Shown in pieces: positions 49,542-57,866 of a DNA stretch of 64,000 nt (the stretch's first letter is position 1; every line of letters begins with the position of its first letter). A program made the position numbers and the translations under genes. This stretch comes from Bordetella parapertussis (GTDB lineage: Bacteria; Pseudomonadota; Gammaproteobacteria; Burkholderiales; Casimicrobiaceae), in NCBI GenBank assembly GCA_943331295.2, contig CALQLA020000004.1, positions 1 through 64,000 of the forward strand, read 5' to 3'. Below the pieces are notes generated by a model. It was not told the DNA's origin and made no database searches. It saw only the letters and a list, made by a program, of their open reading frames with translations.

Positions 49542-50216
49542 ATGCAGCAACGTTTGCGCAGCGCGGCCGCGGCCGCAATGGTCGCCGCCATGGCGGTCTT
49601 CGCCACGGGATTCGCCGCCGGGCAGGCCTACCCGGCCAAGCCGATCCGCATCGTCGTACCCTATCCGCCGGGCGGCACCTCGGACATCCTGGCGCGCGCG
49701 CTCGGCCCCGGCCTCACCGCGGCACTCGGGCAGCCGATCCTGGTCGAGAACAAGCCGGGCGCCACCGGCAACGTCGGCGCCGATTTCGTGGCGAAGTCGC
49801 CGCCCGACGGCTACACGGTCCTGCTCGCCGACATCGGCTCGCTCGCGATCAGCCCGAGCATCTTCCCGGCGCTGCCGTTCGATCCGGTGAAGGACTTCGC
49901 GCCGGTGATCATGGTCGCCTACTCGCCGCACCTCCTTGCCGCCAACCCCGCACTGCCGGCGAAGGACGTGAAGGAACTGATCGCGCTGGCGAAGGCGAAG
50001 CCGGGCACGCTCAATTTCGCGGTCTCGGGCGTGGGCGGCGCCAACCAGCTCGCCGGCATCGACTTCGCGCTGCGCACCGGCATCAAGTGGACCTACATCC
50101 CGTACAAGGGCGGCTCGCAGGCGATCGCCGACGTCGTCGGCGGGCAGGCCGACGTCCTGTGTCGACCGGATGCATGCAGGTTTCGCCGCATTGGGGGCCC
50201 GACCTACATAATCTGA
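49542..50216 (+). pseudogene. Bug/TctC receptor truncated at the 3' end
   Basis: Starts normally (GGGAGG, ATG, signal peptide LRSAAAAAMVAAMAVFATGF) and has the Bug motifs IRIVVPYPPGGTSDILARAL, ENKPGATGNVG and TYIPYKGGSQAIADVVGGQA. Homology ends at QADVL (about position 50155). The next 20 codons (CRPDACRFRRIGGPTYII) are unrelated, and a stop follows at residue 225; the family is about 325 aa. The last third, including the DVPT segment, is gone. The downstream sequence up to 50.3 kb is not recognisable as Bug, so it was lost by recombination rather than a point mutation. Confidence 0.82.
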
Positions 50217-50314
50217 CGCATGCGCGTTGCAACGAGGTTTCGTGCGTTGACTCGGACTGATGCATTCGGCGATTACCGCCTGCGACGAGCCTGGCGACGA
50301 AAGAACCGAACCTT

Positions 50315-50343
50315 AAGGAAAACAGGCGCCCGGGGGCGCCTGC
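50315..50343 (-). terminator. rho-independent terminator of the MFS gene
   Basis: CAGGCGCC (50323-50330) and GGCGCCTG (50335-50342) form a perfect 8-bp stem with a 4-base loop. On the minus strand the stem is followed by TTTTCCTT. It lies about 60 bp after the MFS stop codon. Confidence 0.75.
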
Positions 50344-50401
50344 AAGTTGACATTGAAATATTGAAATATCTGGCGGAGACATCCTCTTCGCGCGCCGCGA
50401 G

Positions 50402-51619
50402 TCACTCCAGCGCCGCACCCCGCCGTTCGGGAATGAGCAAAGCGGTGGCAACGAGGTCGAGCACGTAGATCATCGCCAGCAGCGCGATGGCCGCCGTGAA
50501 CGACCACGTCGCGGCCACTGCGCCGACGACGACCGGCCCGAAGCCGCCGACGCCACGACCCAGGTTGAACAGCACGTTTTCCGCGGTCGCCCGCACCGCG
50601 GTCGGATAGAGCTCCGACAGCAGCGCGCCGTAGCCGCCAAGCATGCCGTTGACGAACACGCCCATGACCGCGCCGCCGATCAGCAGCAGCGTCGGGTCGG
50701 TCAGCTGGGAATAGAGCAGCACCATCGCACAGGCGCCCGCCTGGAACGTGAACAGCGCCGGTCGCCTGCCGAGGGAGTCGGCAAGCCAGCCGAAAATCCA
50801 GATTCCGACCGCCATGCCGACGATCGTCACCGCCGTCCACAGCGCCGACTGCGTGAGGCCGAAACCGAAGCGCGACGACAGGTACGACGGCAGCCAGATC
50901 ATCAGGCCGTAATAGCCGAAGTTCTGCACCGAGCAGAGGATAAGCATGCCCAGGCTGATCCTCGCCGTGGCAGCGTCCTTCACCAGCAGCGCCAGGGGCA
51001 GGCGGTGCTTCGCCGTCCGCGCGTGCTCGACGAACAGGCTCGGCTCGCCGACGATCATCCGCACGCCGAACGCGACCAGCCCGGGCACCAGGCCGACGAC
51101 GAACATCCCGCGCCAGCCGATCATCGGCAGCAGCACGGGCGTCAGCAGTGCCGCCAGCAGCACGCCCGCCTGCCAGCCGAGCGCCACGTAGGAACAGGCG
51201 CGCGCCCGCAGCCGCGCCGGCCAGGCTTCGGCCACCAGCGCCATGCCGATGCCGAACTCGCCCCCGAGCCCCACTCCCGCCAGTGTCCGGTAGACGCGCA
51301 GTTCGTCGTAGCCGGACGCGGTCGCGCACAGCCCGGTGAACACTGCGAACAGCAGGATCGTCCAGGTGAGGACGCGCACGCGCCCGAAATTGTCGGCGAG
51401 GATGCCGAAGCCGATGCCGCCGACAACCGCTCCGGCCAACGTCCAGGTGACGAGCGATCCTGCCTGCGCCGGCGTCAGCGCGAGGTCGGCCGCGATCGCC
51501 GGCAGCATGAAGCCGAGGATGAGCAGGTCGAAGCCGTCCATCGCGTAGCCGACCGTCGCTGCCAGCAGCGCTTTCTTCGCGGCGGCGTCGGGCCGCTCGA
51601 GTTCCGCAAGTTCGGACAT
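50402..51619 (-). CDS. MFS transporter, aromatic/organic acid type
   Basis: About 405 aa with 12 hydrophobic helices. The first helix region carries YAMDGFDLLILGFMLPAIA, typical of the aromatic-acid:H+ symporters (DxxD in helix 1), and GFGILADNFGRVRVL is the loop 2-3 MFS motif; GWLADSLGRRPALF repeats it in the second half. The start at 51619 has GGAAGGGGAGG ahead; 51643 (MKTAEGEG) is an alternative. It probably imports an aromatic or other organic acid by proton symport. Monocistronic, with its own terminator. Confidence 0.88.
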   Translation of the reverse strand: MSELAELERPDAAAKKALLAATVGYAMDGFDLLILGFMLPAIAADLALTPAQAGSLVTWTLAGAVVGGIGFGILADNFGRVRVLTWTILLFAVFTGLCATASGYDELRVYRTLAGVGLGGEFGIGMALVAEAWPARLRARACSYVALGWQAGVLLAALLTPVLLPMIGWRGMFVVGLVPGLVAFGVRMIVGEPSLFVEHARTAKHRLPLALLVKDAATARISLGMLILCSVQNFGYYGLMIWLPSYLSSRFGFGLTQSALWTAVTIVGMAVGIWIFGWLADSLGRRPALFTFQAGACAMVLLYSQLTDPTLLLIGGAVMGVFVNGMLGGYGALLSELYPTAVRATAENVLFNLGRGVGGFGPVVVGAVAATWSFTAAIALLAMIYVLDLVATALLIPERRGAALE

Positions 51620-51700
51620 CCCCTCCCCTTCCGCCGTCTTCATCCGCGCGCCGTCCTTGGCTTCGGCGGGCGGCGCTCGCCGATGAAGGCGCAAAGCGAA

Positions 51701-51922
51701 ATGTTACCCAAACTCGTGCCCCCCATGCCCTGCCTCGACCGCAACTCCGTGCTGCGGCCATGGTACTCGCCCTTCGGCGTGCCGGTCTTCGCCGACATCG
51801 CGCCGGAGCATTTTTTCCGGGCCTTCAACCTCGTGTTGCGAGCGCCCGCCGCCGAAGTGCGGCCCCGGTTAACGGCGTCGGGTTCGGGTCGGCCCCTGAA
51901 CATCTTCATGGGCGCGACGTGA
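51701..51922 (+). pseudogene. possible fragment of an M3-family oligopeptidase N-terminus
   Basis: A 73-codon frame whose residues about 15-45 (SVLRPWYSPFGVPVFADIAP then EHFFRAFN) resemble the N-terminal signature of oligopeptidase A/Dcp-like M3 peptidases (NPLL..W.TPFG.PPF..I.PEHF.PAF). Nothing after RAPAAEV continues the family. It would be a 30-40 residue remnant, divergent from the MFS gene. Weak; spurious similarity is possible. Confidence 0.3.
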
Positions 51923-52147
51923 TCCCCCTCCGGACGCTCTTCGGGCGTCTGCCGCCGCTTGACGCGGCCAGTCAGTCGGCGCACCACGACCCCGCGCGGG
52001 CCAGAGCGTGTCACGACATACCGGTACGGACGAGGGGTGGGGCGATGGCTCGGATTGCGGTCAGCGCGGTGCATGCGCGAAGGCACCCTTGCCAACCCAT
52101 CCGGCGCCAGCGAAGCTTTCACCCTGTCGGACCCGGCACGCGCATTC
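51923..52147. other. intergenic stretch, no gene seen
   Basis: Between the M3-like fragment and the toxin-antitoxin promoter. No feature with family support is visible on either strand. Base composition begins to fall here towards the lower-GC patch. Confidence 0.4.
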
Positions 52148-52197
52148 TTGAAACGCGTTCTCGTACTGTTTACAATACGAACGATCAAGCGATCAAT
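52148..52197 (+). promoter_or_regulatory. promoter and operator of the Phd/RelE-type pair
   Basis: TTGAAA (52148-52153) and TACAAT (52171-52176) with a 17-base spacer form a near-consensus sigma-70 promoter. Immediately downstream CGATCAA occurs twice at 8-base spacing (52182-52188, 52190-52196), in the transcription start region, where an antitoxin could bind. The leader to the ATG at 52210 is about 27 bases. Confidence 0.7.
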
Positions 52198-52209
52198 AGG
52201 GCGACAGCC

Positions 52210-52470
52210 ATGAATGCAATCTCCGCGAACGACCTGAAGACCAAGGGTGTAGGCGCCATCGAAGAGGCGCTGGAGGACAATCTCGAGGCCTCCGTGACGG
52301 TCCGCGGGCAGGCGAAGTACGTCGTGATGAGCCGCGAGCACTATGCGCACTTGCGCGAATGCGAGCTGGAAGCCGCGCTGGCCGAATCAAGGGCAGACCT
52401 GGACGCGGGCCGGTTCGTCAAGGAGTCGGTCGAACGGCATATCAAGCGCTTGGCCAAGCTGGCGGCGTGA
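52210..52470 (+). CDS. type II antitoxin, Phd/YefM-RelB-like
   Basis: An 86-aa antitoxin: MNAISANDLKTKGVGAIEEA then SVTVRGQAKYVVMSREHYAH is the Phd-like fold, and ECELEAALAESRADLDAGRF is the helical toxin-binding tail. The stop codon is directly followed by the toxin ATG (no gap). It should neutralise the RelE-like toxin and repress the operon through the operator at 52.18 kb. Confidence 0.85.
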   Translation: MNAISANDLKTKGVGAIEEALEDNLEASVTVRGQAKYVVMSREHYAHLRECELEAALAESRADLDAGRFVKESVERHIKRLAKLAA

Positions 52471-52746
52471 ATGGCGTGGCAGCTGGCATTTACCGACCAG
52501 TACAATCGGCGCGCCGCACGATTCCTGCGCCTGCGGCCGGATGCGAGCGGTCAGTACGCCAAGACGCTCAAATTGCTCGCGACTAACCCTCATCACCCGT
52601 CATTGCGGCTGCATGCCCTGAAGGGAAAGCTGGCCGGACTCCATAGCGTATCGATCAATCTGAGCTACCGTATCACCCTCGAATTGCTGATTACCGAGTC
52701 CGAGATCGTGCCGATAAACGTGGGCGACCACGACGAGTTGTGCTGA
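52471..52746 (+). CDS. RelE/ParE superfamily toxin (plasmid stabilisation type)
   Basis: A 91-aa RelE-fold toxin: WQLAFTDQYNRRAARFLRLR at the N-terminus, HPSLRLHALKGKLAGLHSVS near residue 42, then the strand NLSYRITLELL with the conserved arginine and a C-terminal NVGDHDELC. The SYRI.....NVGDHDE ending is typical of the YafQ/HigB-like mRNA interferase branch. Starts at the base after the antitoxin stop. Base composition is lower than the surrounding core genes, consistent with acquisition. Confidence 0.85.
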   Translation: MAWQLAFTDQYNRRAARFLRLRPDASGQYAKTLKLLATNPHHPSLRLHALKGKLAGLHSVSINLSYRITLELLITESEIVPINVGDHDELC

Positions 52747-52846
52747 ATCGTGCCGCATGGCTCAGGCGGAGCGTCCGGTCGTAACCAAGGACGCTCGGGT
52801 CCGAGGAAACGTGATGGGCTGGCTGGTGGGCCGCGATCCCTAGCCC

Positions 52847-52885
52847 AATGAATTGAGCCCATGTAGACATGGGCCCAATTCATTA
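52847..52885. terminator. strong imperfect palindrome downstream of the toxin gene
   Basis: AATGAATTGAGCCCCATGT and ACATGGGCCCAATTCATT pair almost completely around a 2-base loop. It lies 100 bp after the toxin stop. A short T-run follows (TTTTT at about 52908), so it may end toxin-antitoxin transcription, but its length also fits a mobile repeat. Confidence 0.45.
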
Positions 52886-52916
52886 CTATGGCGGCCCAGA
52901 AAGGATTTTTCGCATA

Positions 52917-52970
52917 ACTTGCTCAGGCCACGAAGGCACCGAATCCTGGTGGCGACGGGGATTCGAATGG
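52917..52970. repeat. tRNA-3'-end-like direct repeat, copy A
   Basis: Shares about 80 percent of 54 bases with copy B at 55418-55471 in the same orientation: AACTTGCTCAGGC..., then ACCGAATC.TGGTGGCGACGG and GATTCGAA. On the minus strand it reads TTCGAATCCCCGTCGCCACCA, like the T-loop and 3' end of a tRNA, but the T-stem does not pair, so it is not a working tRNA gene. The two copies flank the bestrophin-like and Bug genes, about 2.5 kb apart. Possible attachment-site remnants. Confidence 0.45.
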
Positions 52971-53127
52971 TTGGCGCATCACCGTGGCGCGCAGTGCGCC
53001 GGATGCCGCCTGTGGCCCGAAGCCATGGCTCGTGCTGTCGGGGGGGAGTGGCCCCTAATCAAGGGCGTCCGCCCCGGCCAGTGGACATTCAGCGGCTGTA
53101 CCAACCAAGGTCTCTCTGGAAGATTCA

Positions 53128-53886
53128 ATGATCAATTTCTTCATGACCCAATCAGAGCCGGTTCAGTTCTTAATGGTGCTAGTGCATGCGCTGCTGGTGT
53201 TGGCGGTTTCCATCGGCTGCATGCGATGGCTGGGTTCACGCTTACAGGGGCGCGATGACCTGATCCCTGTGGCCCCGTACTTCGTGTCGGTGACGACGAT
53301 ATTTGCGTTGTTCCTGGCCTTCCACGCTTCGACAATTTGGACACGCCAGCATGCGGCAGCAGCCGTCTTTCGCGATGCGGTGACCGCCATACAGCGCTTG
53401 AACGCTCTCTTCAGCGAAGAAGGACTGGGGCTTGAGAACGCCCGCGTGCACCTGTCGCGCTATACCGCTTTCGTGGTGCGCGAAGAGTGGGCGATCAGCA
53501 ACACCAAACCGAGTCCTGGAGCCCGTCAGGAGCTTGAGTATTTGCGTCAAGAGCTAGTCCGCGCATCCGGGCGGGTGCCGACTGCTTTAGGCAATAACCT
53601 CTGGCATGTCTTTGACGATGTCGTCAAGGCGCAGAGGGGTCGCCTGTGGATAGGGCAAGAGGGTCACAGTGAACTGTCCTGGGCACTTGTCCTGATGCTG
53701 GGCTTTCTGTCGCACATCGCCATTGGATTCGTGCATGTCGATCGGCCATCAGCGGGCAGGCTGGCGCTGACGCTTTTCGCCTGCGCGACAACAGCGGTCT
53801 ACTGGCTGCTGACGCGAGCGATTGACCCGTTTGCGCATTTGGACACCAGCTACTACCTGAAGGCCGTCTCTGGCTTCGGCGGGTAG
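53128..53886 (+). CDS. bestrophin-like (DUF4239-type) membrane protein
   Basis: A 252-aa protein with four hydrophobic helices, two near each end (FLMVLVHALLVLAVSIGCMR, FVSVTTIFALFLAFHASTIW; LSWALVLMLGFLSHIAIGFV, LALTLFACATTAVYWLLTRA), and a central helical soluble part (residues about 75-175). The plan matches DUF4239/bestrophin-like proteins, whose function is unknown. An alternative ATG six codons later (MTQSEPVQ) is possible. Lower GC than the core genes. Enclosed between the two tRNA-like repeats. Confidence 0.7.
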   Translation: MINFFMTQSEPVQFLMVLVHALLVLAVSIGCMRWLGSRLQGRDDLIPVAPYFVSVTTIFALFLAFHASTIWTRQHAAAAVFRDAVTAIQRLNALFSEEGLGLENARVHLSRYTAFVVREEWAISNTKPSPGARQELEYLRQELVRASGRVPTALGNNLWHVFDDVVKAQRGRLWIGQEGHSELSWALVLMLGFLSHIAIGFVHVDRPSAGRLALTLFACATTAVYWLLTRAIDPFAHLDTSYYLKAVSGFGG

Positions 53887-53920
53887 TGCAGGGCGCCTGA
53901 CCTGTCCCCTTCAGCCCCGG

Positions 53921-53968
53921 TGGCCACCCGAAATCCCCCAGTGATGGCCACTTCAAAATCCCCCAGCT
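53921..53968. repeat. two 24-bp direct repeats, possible IS21-type terminus remnant
   Basis: TGGCCACCCGAAATCCCCCA... and TGGCCACTTCAAAATCCCCC... follow each other at 24-bp spacing. Multiple terminal repeats with a CTGGGGGATTTTGAAGTGGCCA-like core (read on the other strand, split here) are characteristic of IS21-family ends. No transposase genes remain. Likely the scar of an insertion element. Confidence 0.4.
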
Positions 53969-54346
53969 GAGCGGATAGTCAGCTGTAGCCGTTGCGGCCA
54001 TCCGCGACGGTGGCGACGACAGGACATGATCGCCCCTTTGTCATTGGCGGGGGGCCGGGAGTGAATGCCGACCCAAAGCAGGCCTTCAGAGCAGAAAAAA
54101 ACCACTCCAAAAAGAATGGTTTTAGATTGCATCAGAATTGACTACTGTTTCTTGAAAATGAAGCAAGCCGCAACTTTAGGCTTTTCAATTCGTGATTAGC
54201 AATGAGCGTCAGCCGACCTGATCGATCGCAGAGGCTGTGGGGCGCAGTTTGCCGCGGCGACCAAGAGTCTGGCAGGCGTGACGTGCTTCGGCCCCCGGGC
54301 GCTTGATATACTCGACGCCCGCCTGGATCCGAAGATCGGAGTTGAC
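53969..54346. other. AT-richer intergenic stretch, no gene seen
   Basis: Between the IS21-like repeats and the Bug gene. It contains a weak hairpin around AAACCACTCC/GAATGGTTT near 54.1 kb and A/T-rich tracts, but no open frame with family features. Composition is clearly different from the core genes. Confidence 0.4.
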
Positions 54347-55333
54347 ATGCACCGACCGTCCGCTATCTGCGCCACGTTGCGGTTGCTGGCGCTACTGGTA
54401 ATCGCGACTGCGCTTGCAACGCCCGCACCGGCGACCGCACAGGACTATCCGAATCGCCCGATCCGGCTGGTGGTTCCCTTTCCCGCGGGCGGCAGTTCCG
54501 ACGCCATCGGACGGCAGGTCGCCGAAAAGCTTTCGCCATTGCTGAAGCAGACCGTCTTCGTCGAGAACAAGGGCGGCGCGGGTGGCCTGATCGGCACCGA
54601 CTTCGTCGCGAAGTCAGCGGCCGACGGCTACACGCTGGTGCTGGTCGATGTATTTCATACGACCACGCCGATCTATACCCGCAAGATGCCGTACGACGCG
54701 GTGAAGGATTTCACGCCGATATCCCTGGTTGCCCGCTCGCCCGCGTTCCTCGTGGCCAGCATGCAGTTCGAGCCGAAGACTGCGCAGGAGATGATCGCGT
54801 TCGCGAAAGCGCAGCCCGACAGGCTGACGATGGCGATTGCGGGAACGGGCAGCGTCGTCGTCGACCTGTTCCGCGCACGTTCAGGATTGAAGTTCGTCAG
54901 TGTTCCGTACAAAGGCAGTTCACCGGCGCTGCTGGACCTGATCAGTGGTCAGGTCAACGTGATGATCACGACGATGGCCAGCGCCGGTCCGCACGTGAAG
55001 GCAGGAAAGCTGCGGGTCCTGGCAGCCACTGGCGACAAGCGCAGCGCCGAGTTCCCCGATGTCCCGACCTTCACCGAGGTTGGCATCCCCGGAATGGACT
55101 ACGAGCAGTGGTTCGGGATCATGGGGCCGGCCAATCTGCCCCGGCCTGTCGTTGACAAGCTGGGTGCCGCGATGGCGCAGATCCTCCAGATGCCGGACTT
55201 CCGGGAACGCCTGGTCGGCATGACCCTCGATGTCGCTGCGCCGGGACCCGATGGAATGAGGCGCAAGGTCGAAGCCGATTCAGCGCGCTGGACCAGGCTT
55301 GCGCAGGAGTTGAAACTCGAACCGCTGGATTGA
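54347..55333 (+). CDS. Bug/TctC family periplasmic solute receptor
   Basis: A 328-aa Bug receptor. The frame is open 23 codons upstream, but the ATG at 54347 (GGAG upstream) gives a proper signal peptide (LRLLALLVIATALATPAPAT). Motifs: IRLVVPFPAGGSSDAIGRQV near residue 37, NKGGAGGLIGTDFVAKSAAD and FPDVPTFTEVGIPGMDYEQW. Full length with an intact C-terminus. No permease genes are nearby, so it is an orphan receptor or works with TctAB elsewhere. It lies between the tRNA-like repeats. Confidence 0.92.
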   Translation: MHRPSAICATLRLLALLVIATALATPAPATAQDYPNRPIRLVVPFPAGGSSDAIGRQVAEKLSPLLKQTVFVENKGGAGGLIGTDFVAKSAADGYTLVLVDVFHTTTPIYTRKMPYDAVKDFTPISLVARSPAFLVASMQFEPKTAQEMIAFAKAQPDRLTMAIAGTGSVVVDLFRARSGLKFVSVPYKGSSPALLDLISGQVNVMITTMASAGPHVKAGKLRVLAATGDKRSAEFPDVPTFTEVGIPGMDYEQWFGIMGPANLPRPVVDKLGAAMAQILQMPDFRERLVGMTLDVAAPGPDGMRRKVEADSARWTRLAQELKLEPLD

Positions 55334-55778
55334 CTGGCGGCGCCGGGTGCGCTCATGCCGGGCATGTCCCAGGGCAGTGCACAAGTGAAGGTGGCGGAGC
55401 AGGACGGTCTGTAGCACTAACTTGCTCAGGCGCTGAGGGTACCGAATCTTGGTGGCGACGGAGATTCGAACGAGTTGCGATCAAGCGTACCGATTGCTGT
55501 GCGCGGCGGCTGCAGCCGGCAGTATTTTCCAATCCTCCGATGAGGCTGAGATTGTCGGGTCAGGCGGCGCGCGTGGATCGAAGGTTAAAGAGTAAACTCC
55601 CCCGTCAATCTGGACCTGCCCGCTCTGGAACATTTGGAGTTCAAGACGCGCGGCAAGAAGCTTCACGCTCTCTGCCACCCTGTCACCGCAGAGCTATAAA
55701 ACTGCCCGGGAGCCAAGCCAGGTGGACGCTCCTGCGAGGCGGACTCTCCCTGCGGCTTGCAATGAAGGATGACTGAAG
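55334..55778. other. intergenic stretch with tRNA-like repeat, no clear gene
   Basis: Contains repeat copy B (55418-55471). A minus-strand frame of about 65 codons at 55481-55678 begins with a plausible peptide (ESVKLLAARLELQMFQSGQV) but matches no family I recognise and overlaps nothing else; it may be a remnant. No terminator with a T-run after the Bug gene is evident. Confidence 0.4.
55418..55471. repeat. tRNA-3'-end-like direct repeat, copy B
   Basis: Second copy of the repeat at 52917-52970, same orientation: AACTTGCTCAGGC..., ACCGAATCTTGGTGGCGACG, GAGATTCGAAC. On the minus strand: GTTCGAATCTCCGTCGCCAC then CA. T-stem pairing is again poor. Similarity to copy A fades after the TTCGAA core. 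Confidence 0.45.
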
Positions 55779-57330
55779 ATGCCAATAACCCTTGATTGGT
55801 CCGGCCTAGCCTCAAGGTTGCGTCTTGCCATTACGGTGGCAGCCCTGGCGAGTGCGCTGACGCTCGCGGCTTGCGGTGATGGTTCCAGCGTTGGTTCGTC
55901 GGGCTCGAATGGGGCCGCTTTCGCAGCAGTGAGGGCGAAGGACCGATGGCTGGTTGATTCCACGGGACGCGTCCTGATGGTTCGCGGTGTCAATCAAGTC
56001 AACAAGCTTCCGCCCTATGACCACGCTTCTCTGGGCTTCAGTGACAAAGACGCGGAATTGCTGCGCGACTATGGCTTCAACGCAGTTCGCTTGGGCGTCA
56101 TGTGGGCGGCCATTGAGCCTACGAGAGGCCAATATGATTCGAATTATCTTGAGTCGATAAGAGGAACTATCCGACTGCTGGCGAAATACGGAATCTACAC
56201 GCTGCTCGACTTTCACCAGGATGGGTTCAGCACGAAAAACGGTGGCAGCGGCTTTCCCGAATGGGCCACACTCGGCAAAGGGAACAGGTCTTCACTGCCT
56301 TTCCCACTTTTTTATTTCGACACCGTCAATAACGCAATTGCCCAGGACTTTGAGGCCTTCTGGAACAATGAGCAGTCGGTTCAAGATGCTTACCTGGCCA
56401 TGTTGGCGATGACGGTGAGAACTTTGGGCGGCGAGACCGGCGTGTTGGGAGTCGAGTTTATCAACGAGCCTTTCCCAGGGGTCGAATGGCAAAAATGCGG
56501 TTCGGTCGACTTCACTAATTCACAACCCTGGAACTTCATTGAAGGGTGCAAGGATTTCGACAGCGGGCCACTCACCGCGTTCTACCAGCGAGCAATCGAT
56601 GAAACTCGAAAGGTAAACCGGGAAATCATGGTCGTCTATGACGAACTGGGCATTGGCGGAGTAGGAGCCCCTACCCATATCGGAAGCCTTTTGGATTCAA
56701 ACAAGGCATTCTCATGGCACAACTACCTTTTCGGGGACTTCAATTCGATCTTCAAGCACACGCAAGAGCATCAGGCGGCGAGCGGGTCGGCCCTGATGCT
56801 CACAGAGTTCGGTGCCAATGAAAATCCCGGGAAATGGATTGAAGTCGTCGAGTTGTCCGAAAAATATCTGATGTCCTGGTTCTTCTGGGCCTACAGCAAC
56901 AACCCGCCCTATCTGTTTCCCTTGCAGGGCAATCTGCCCACGGATGGTCGTTTGCAGGGATTGGTTTACGACCTCTCTCAGGCCTTTGATGCGTCTAACC
57001 TGTCCAGCACGCGGCCCGTCAACCTCGACGTGAATCGCCTTGAGTCTCTTTCGCGTCCCTATGCGCACCGAATTGACCGCTGGAGTTCCCCAGACCATCT
57101 CGTTTGATCCTCAGTCGAAGCGGACGGTCATCGAGTGGTCTTACGACAAATATGTCGGTTCAAGCTCTGAAACGGTGATATACGTCCCCAGGCATCACTA
57201 CCCCAACGGATACAGTGTTGCGGTGGAAGGCTGCACACTGGTTGCGGGCCAGTCCAATGGGCTCAGGCTGCGCGTCTCCAATGGAAACGCTCCCGACTCC
57301 AAGGGTAAGGTCGTGATTACCACCCTATAG
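55779..57330 (+). pseudogene. endoglycoceramidase-like GH5 lipoprotein gene with C-terminal frameshift
   Basis: The main frame (55779-57107) begins with a signal peptide and lipobox (LASALTLAACGDGSS) and has the GH5 barrel: RWLVDSTGRVLMVRGVNQVN near residue 57, LLDFHQDGF near residue 145, acid/base glutamate in VEFINEPFPG near residue 228 and nucleophile glutamate in LMLTEFGANENP near residue 345. NEPFPG and FHQDGF are typical of endoglycoceramidases, which cut glycosphingolipids. Near 57085-57090 the frame leaves the C-terminal beta domain, which continues in another frame (AGVPQTISFDPQ, ETVIYVPRHHYPNGYSVAVE) to the stop at 57330. One extra base explains it. The barrel is intact. Composition is near 50 percent GC. 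Confidence 0.8.
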
Positions 57331-57593
57331 GCGGATGTAAATCATGCGGAGCATGACCGCTCGAAACTCAAAGGACTGAGTTTCACCGCGAATCCGACAC
57401 GCGGCAGAAGCTCGAAGTACACAAACCTCTAAACGTCAATCCGCGCGATCGCCACTGTTCAGCCAATGAAGGGGCTTTGTGTACCAGGGCCGGTATGAAG
57501 CCTGTCCATCTGAAAGTCAGGAGGTTCTGAGACGTGGGGCGACTGAGACGGGTTTTCGCGCGCTCCGGCCGGACGCGCAGTCAGGAGCCCATA
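57331..57593. other. intergenic stretch downstream of the GH5 gene, one small hairpin
   Basis: GAAACTCA (57363-57370) and TGAGTTTC (57377-57384) form a perfect 8-bp stem with a 6-base loop about 35 bp after the GH5 stop, possibly a weak terminator without T-run. No gene is seen up to the tRNA terminator. Confidence 0.45.
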
Positions 57594-57620
57594 GCAAAAA
57601 GCCCCGCATGGTGCGGGGCT
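57594..57620 (-). terminator. rho-independent terminator of tRNA-Ser
   Basis: GCCCCGCA (57601-57608), loop TGG, TGCGGGGC (57612-57619). On the minus strand the stem is followed by TTTTTGC. It lies about 45 bp beyond the 3' end of the tRNA gene and is a textbook intrinsic terminator. Confidence 0.85.
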
Positions 57621-57665
57621 CTGAGCGCCTCCTAGGCTCGCCGAGCAGGTTAGAAGGCCTTGTAT

Positions 57666-57755
57666 TGGCGGAGAGATAGGGATTCGAACCCTAGATACGC
57701 GTAAACGTATACTTGATTTCGAGTCAAGCGCCTTCGACCACTCGGCCATCTCTCC
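57666..57755 (-). tRNA. tRNA-Ser(CGA)
   Basis: A 90-nt tRNA. Acceptor GGAGAGA pairs with TCTCTCC; the anticodon arm is CTTGA-CTCGAAA-TCAAG with anticodon CGA; a long variable arm (TATACGTTTACGCGTAT) marks the serine class; the T-arm is TAGGG-TTCGAAT-CCCTA. Discriminator G and an encoded CCA follow. It forms the right border of a lower-GC patch, a usual place for integrated elements, but I did not find a duplicate of its 3' end in the window. Confidence 0.95.
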
Positions 57756-57866
57756 ACGAACCGCGGATTATACCGGTTTCCGGCCAATCCCGGCAGAGCG
57801 CGCTGCGCTCCCACAAAGAAAAATGGAGGCCGAAGCCTCCGTCTCGATACCGGACGTGCCGCCAGC

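Noticed and set aside
52917..55471. Two complete tRNA genes
   Set aside because: Only a T-loop/acceptor-like 3' segment is present; T-stem arms do not pair and no anticodon arm is found.
57666..57755. Attachment-site duplication of the tRNA-Ser 3' end
   Set aside because: I looked for its acceptor/T-arm sequence through the lower-GC patch; the repeats at 52.9 and 55.4 kb share only the general TTCGAA core.
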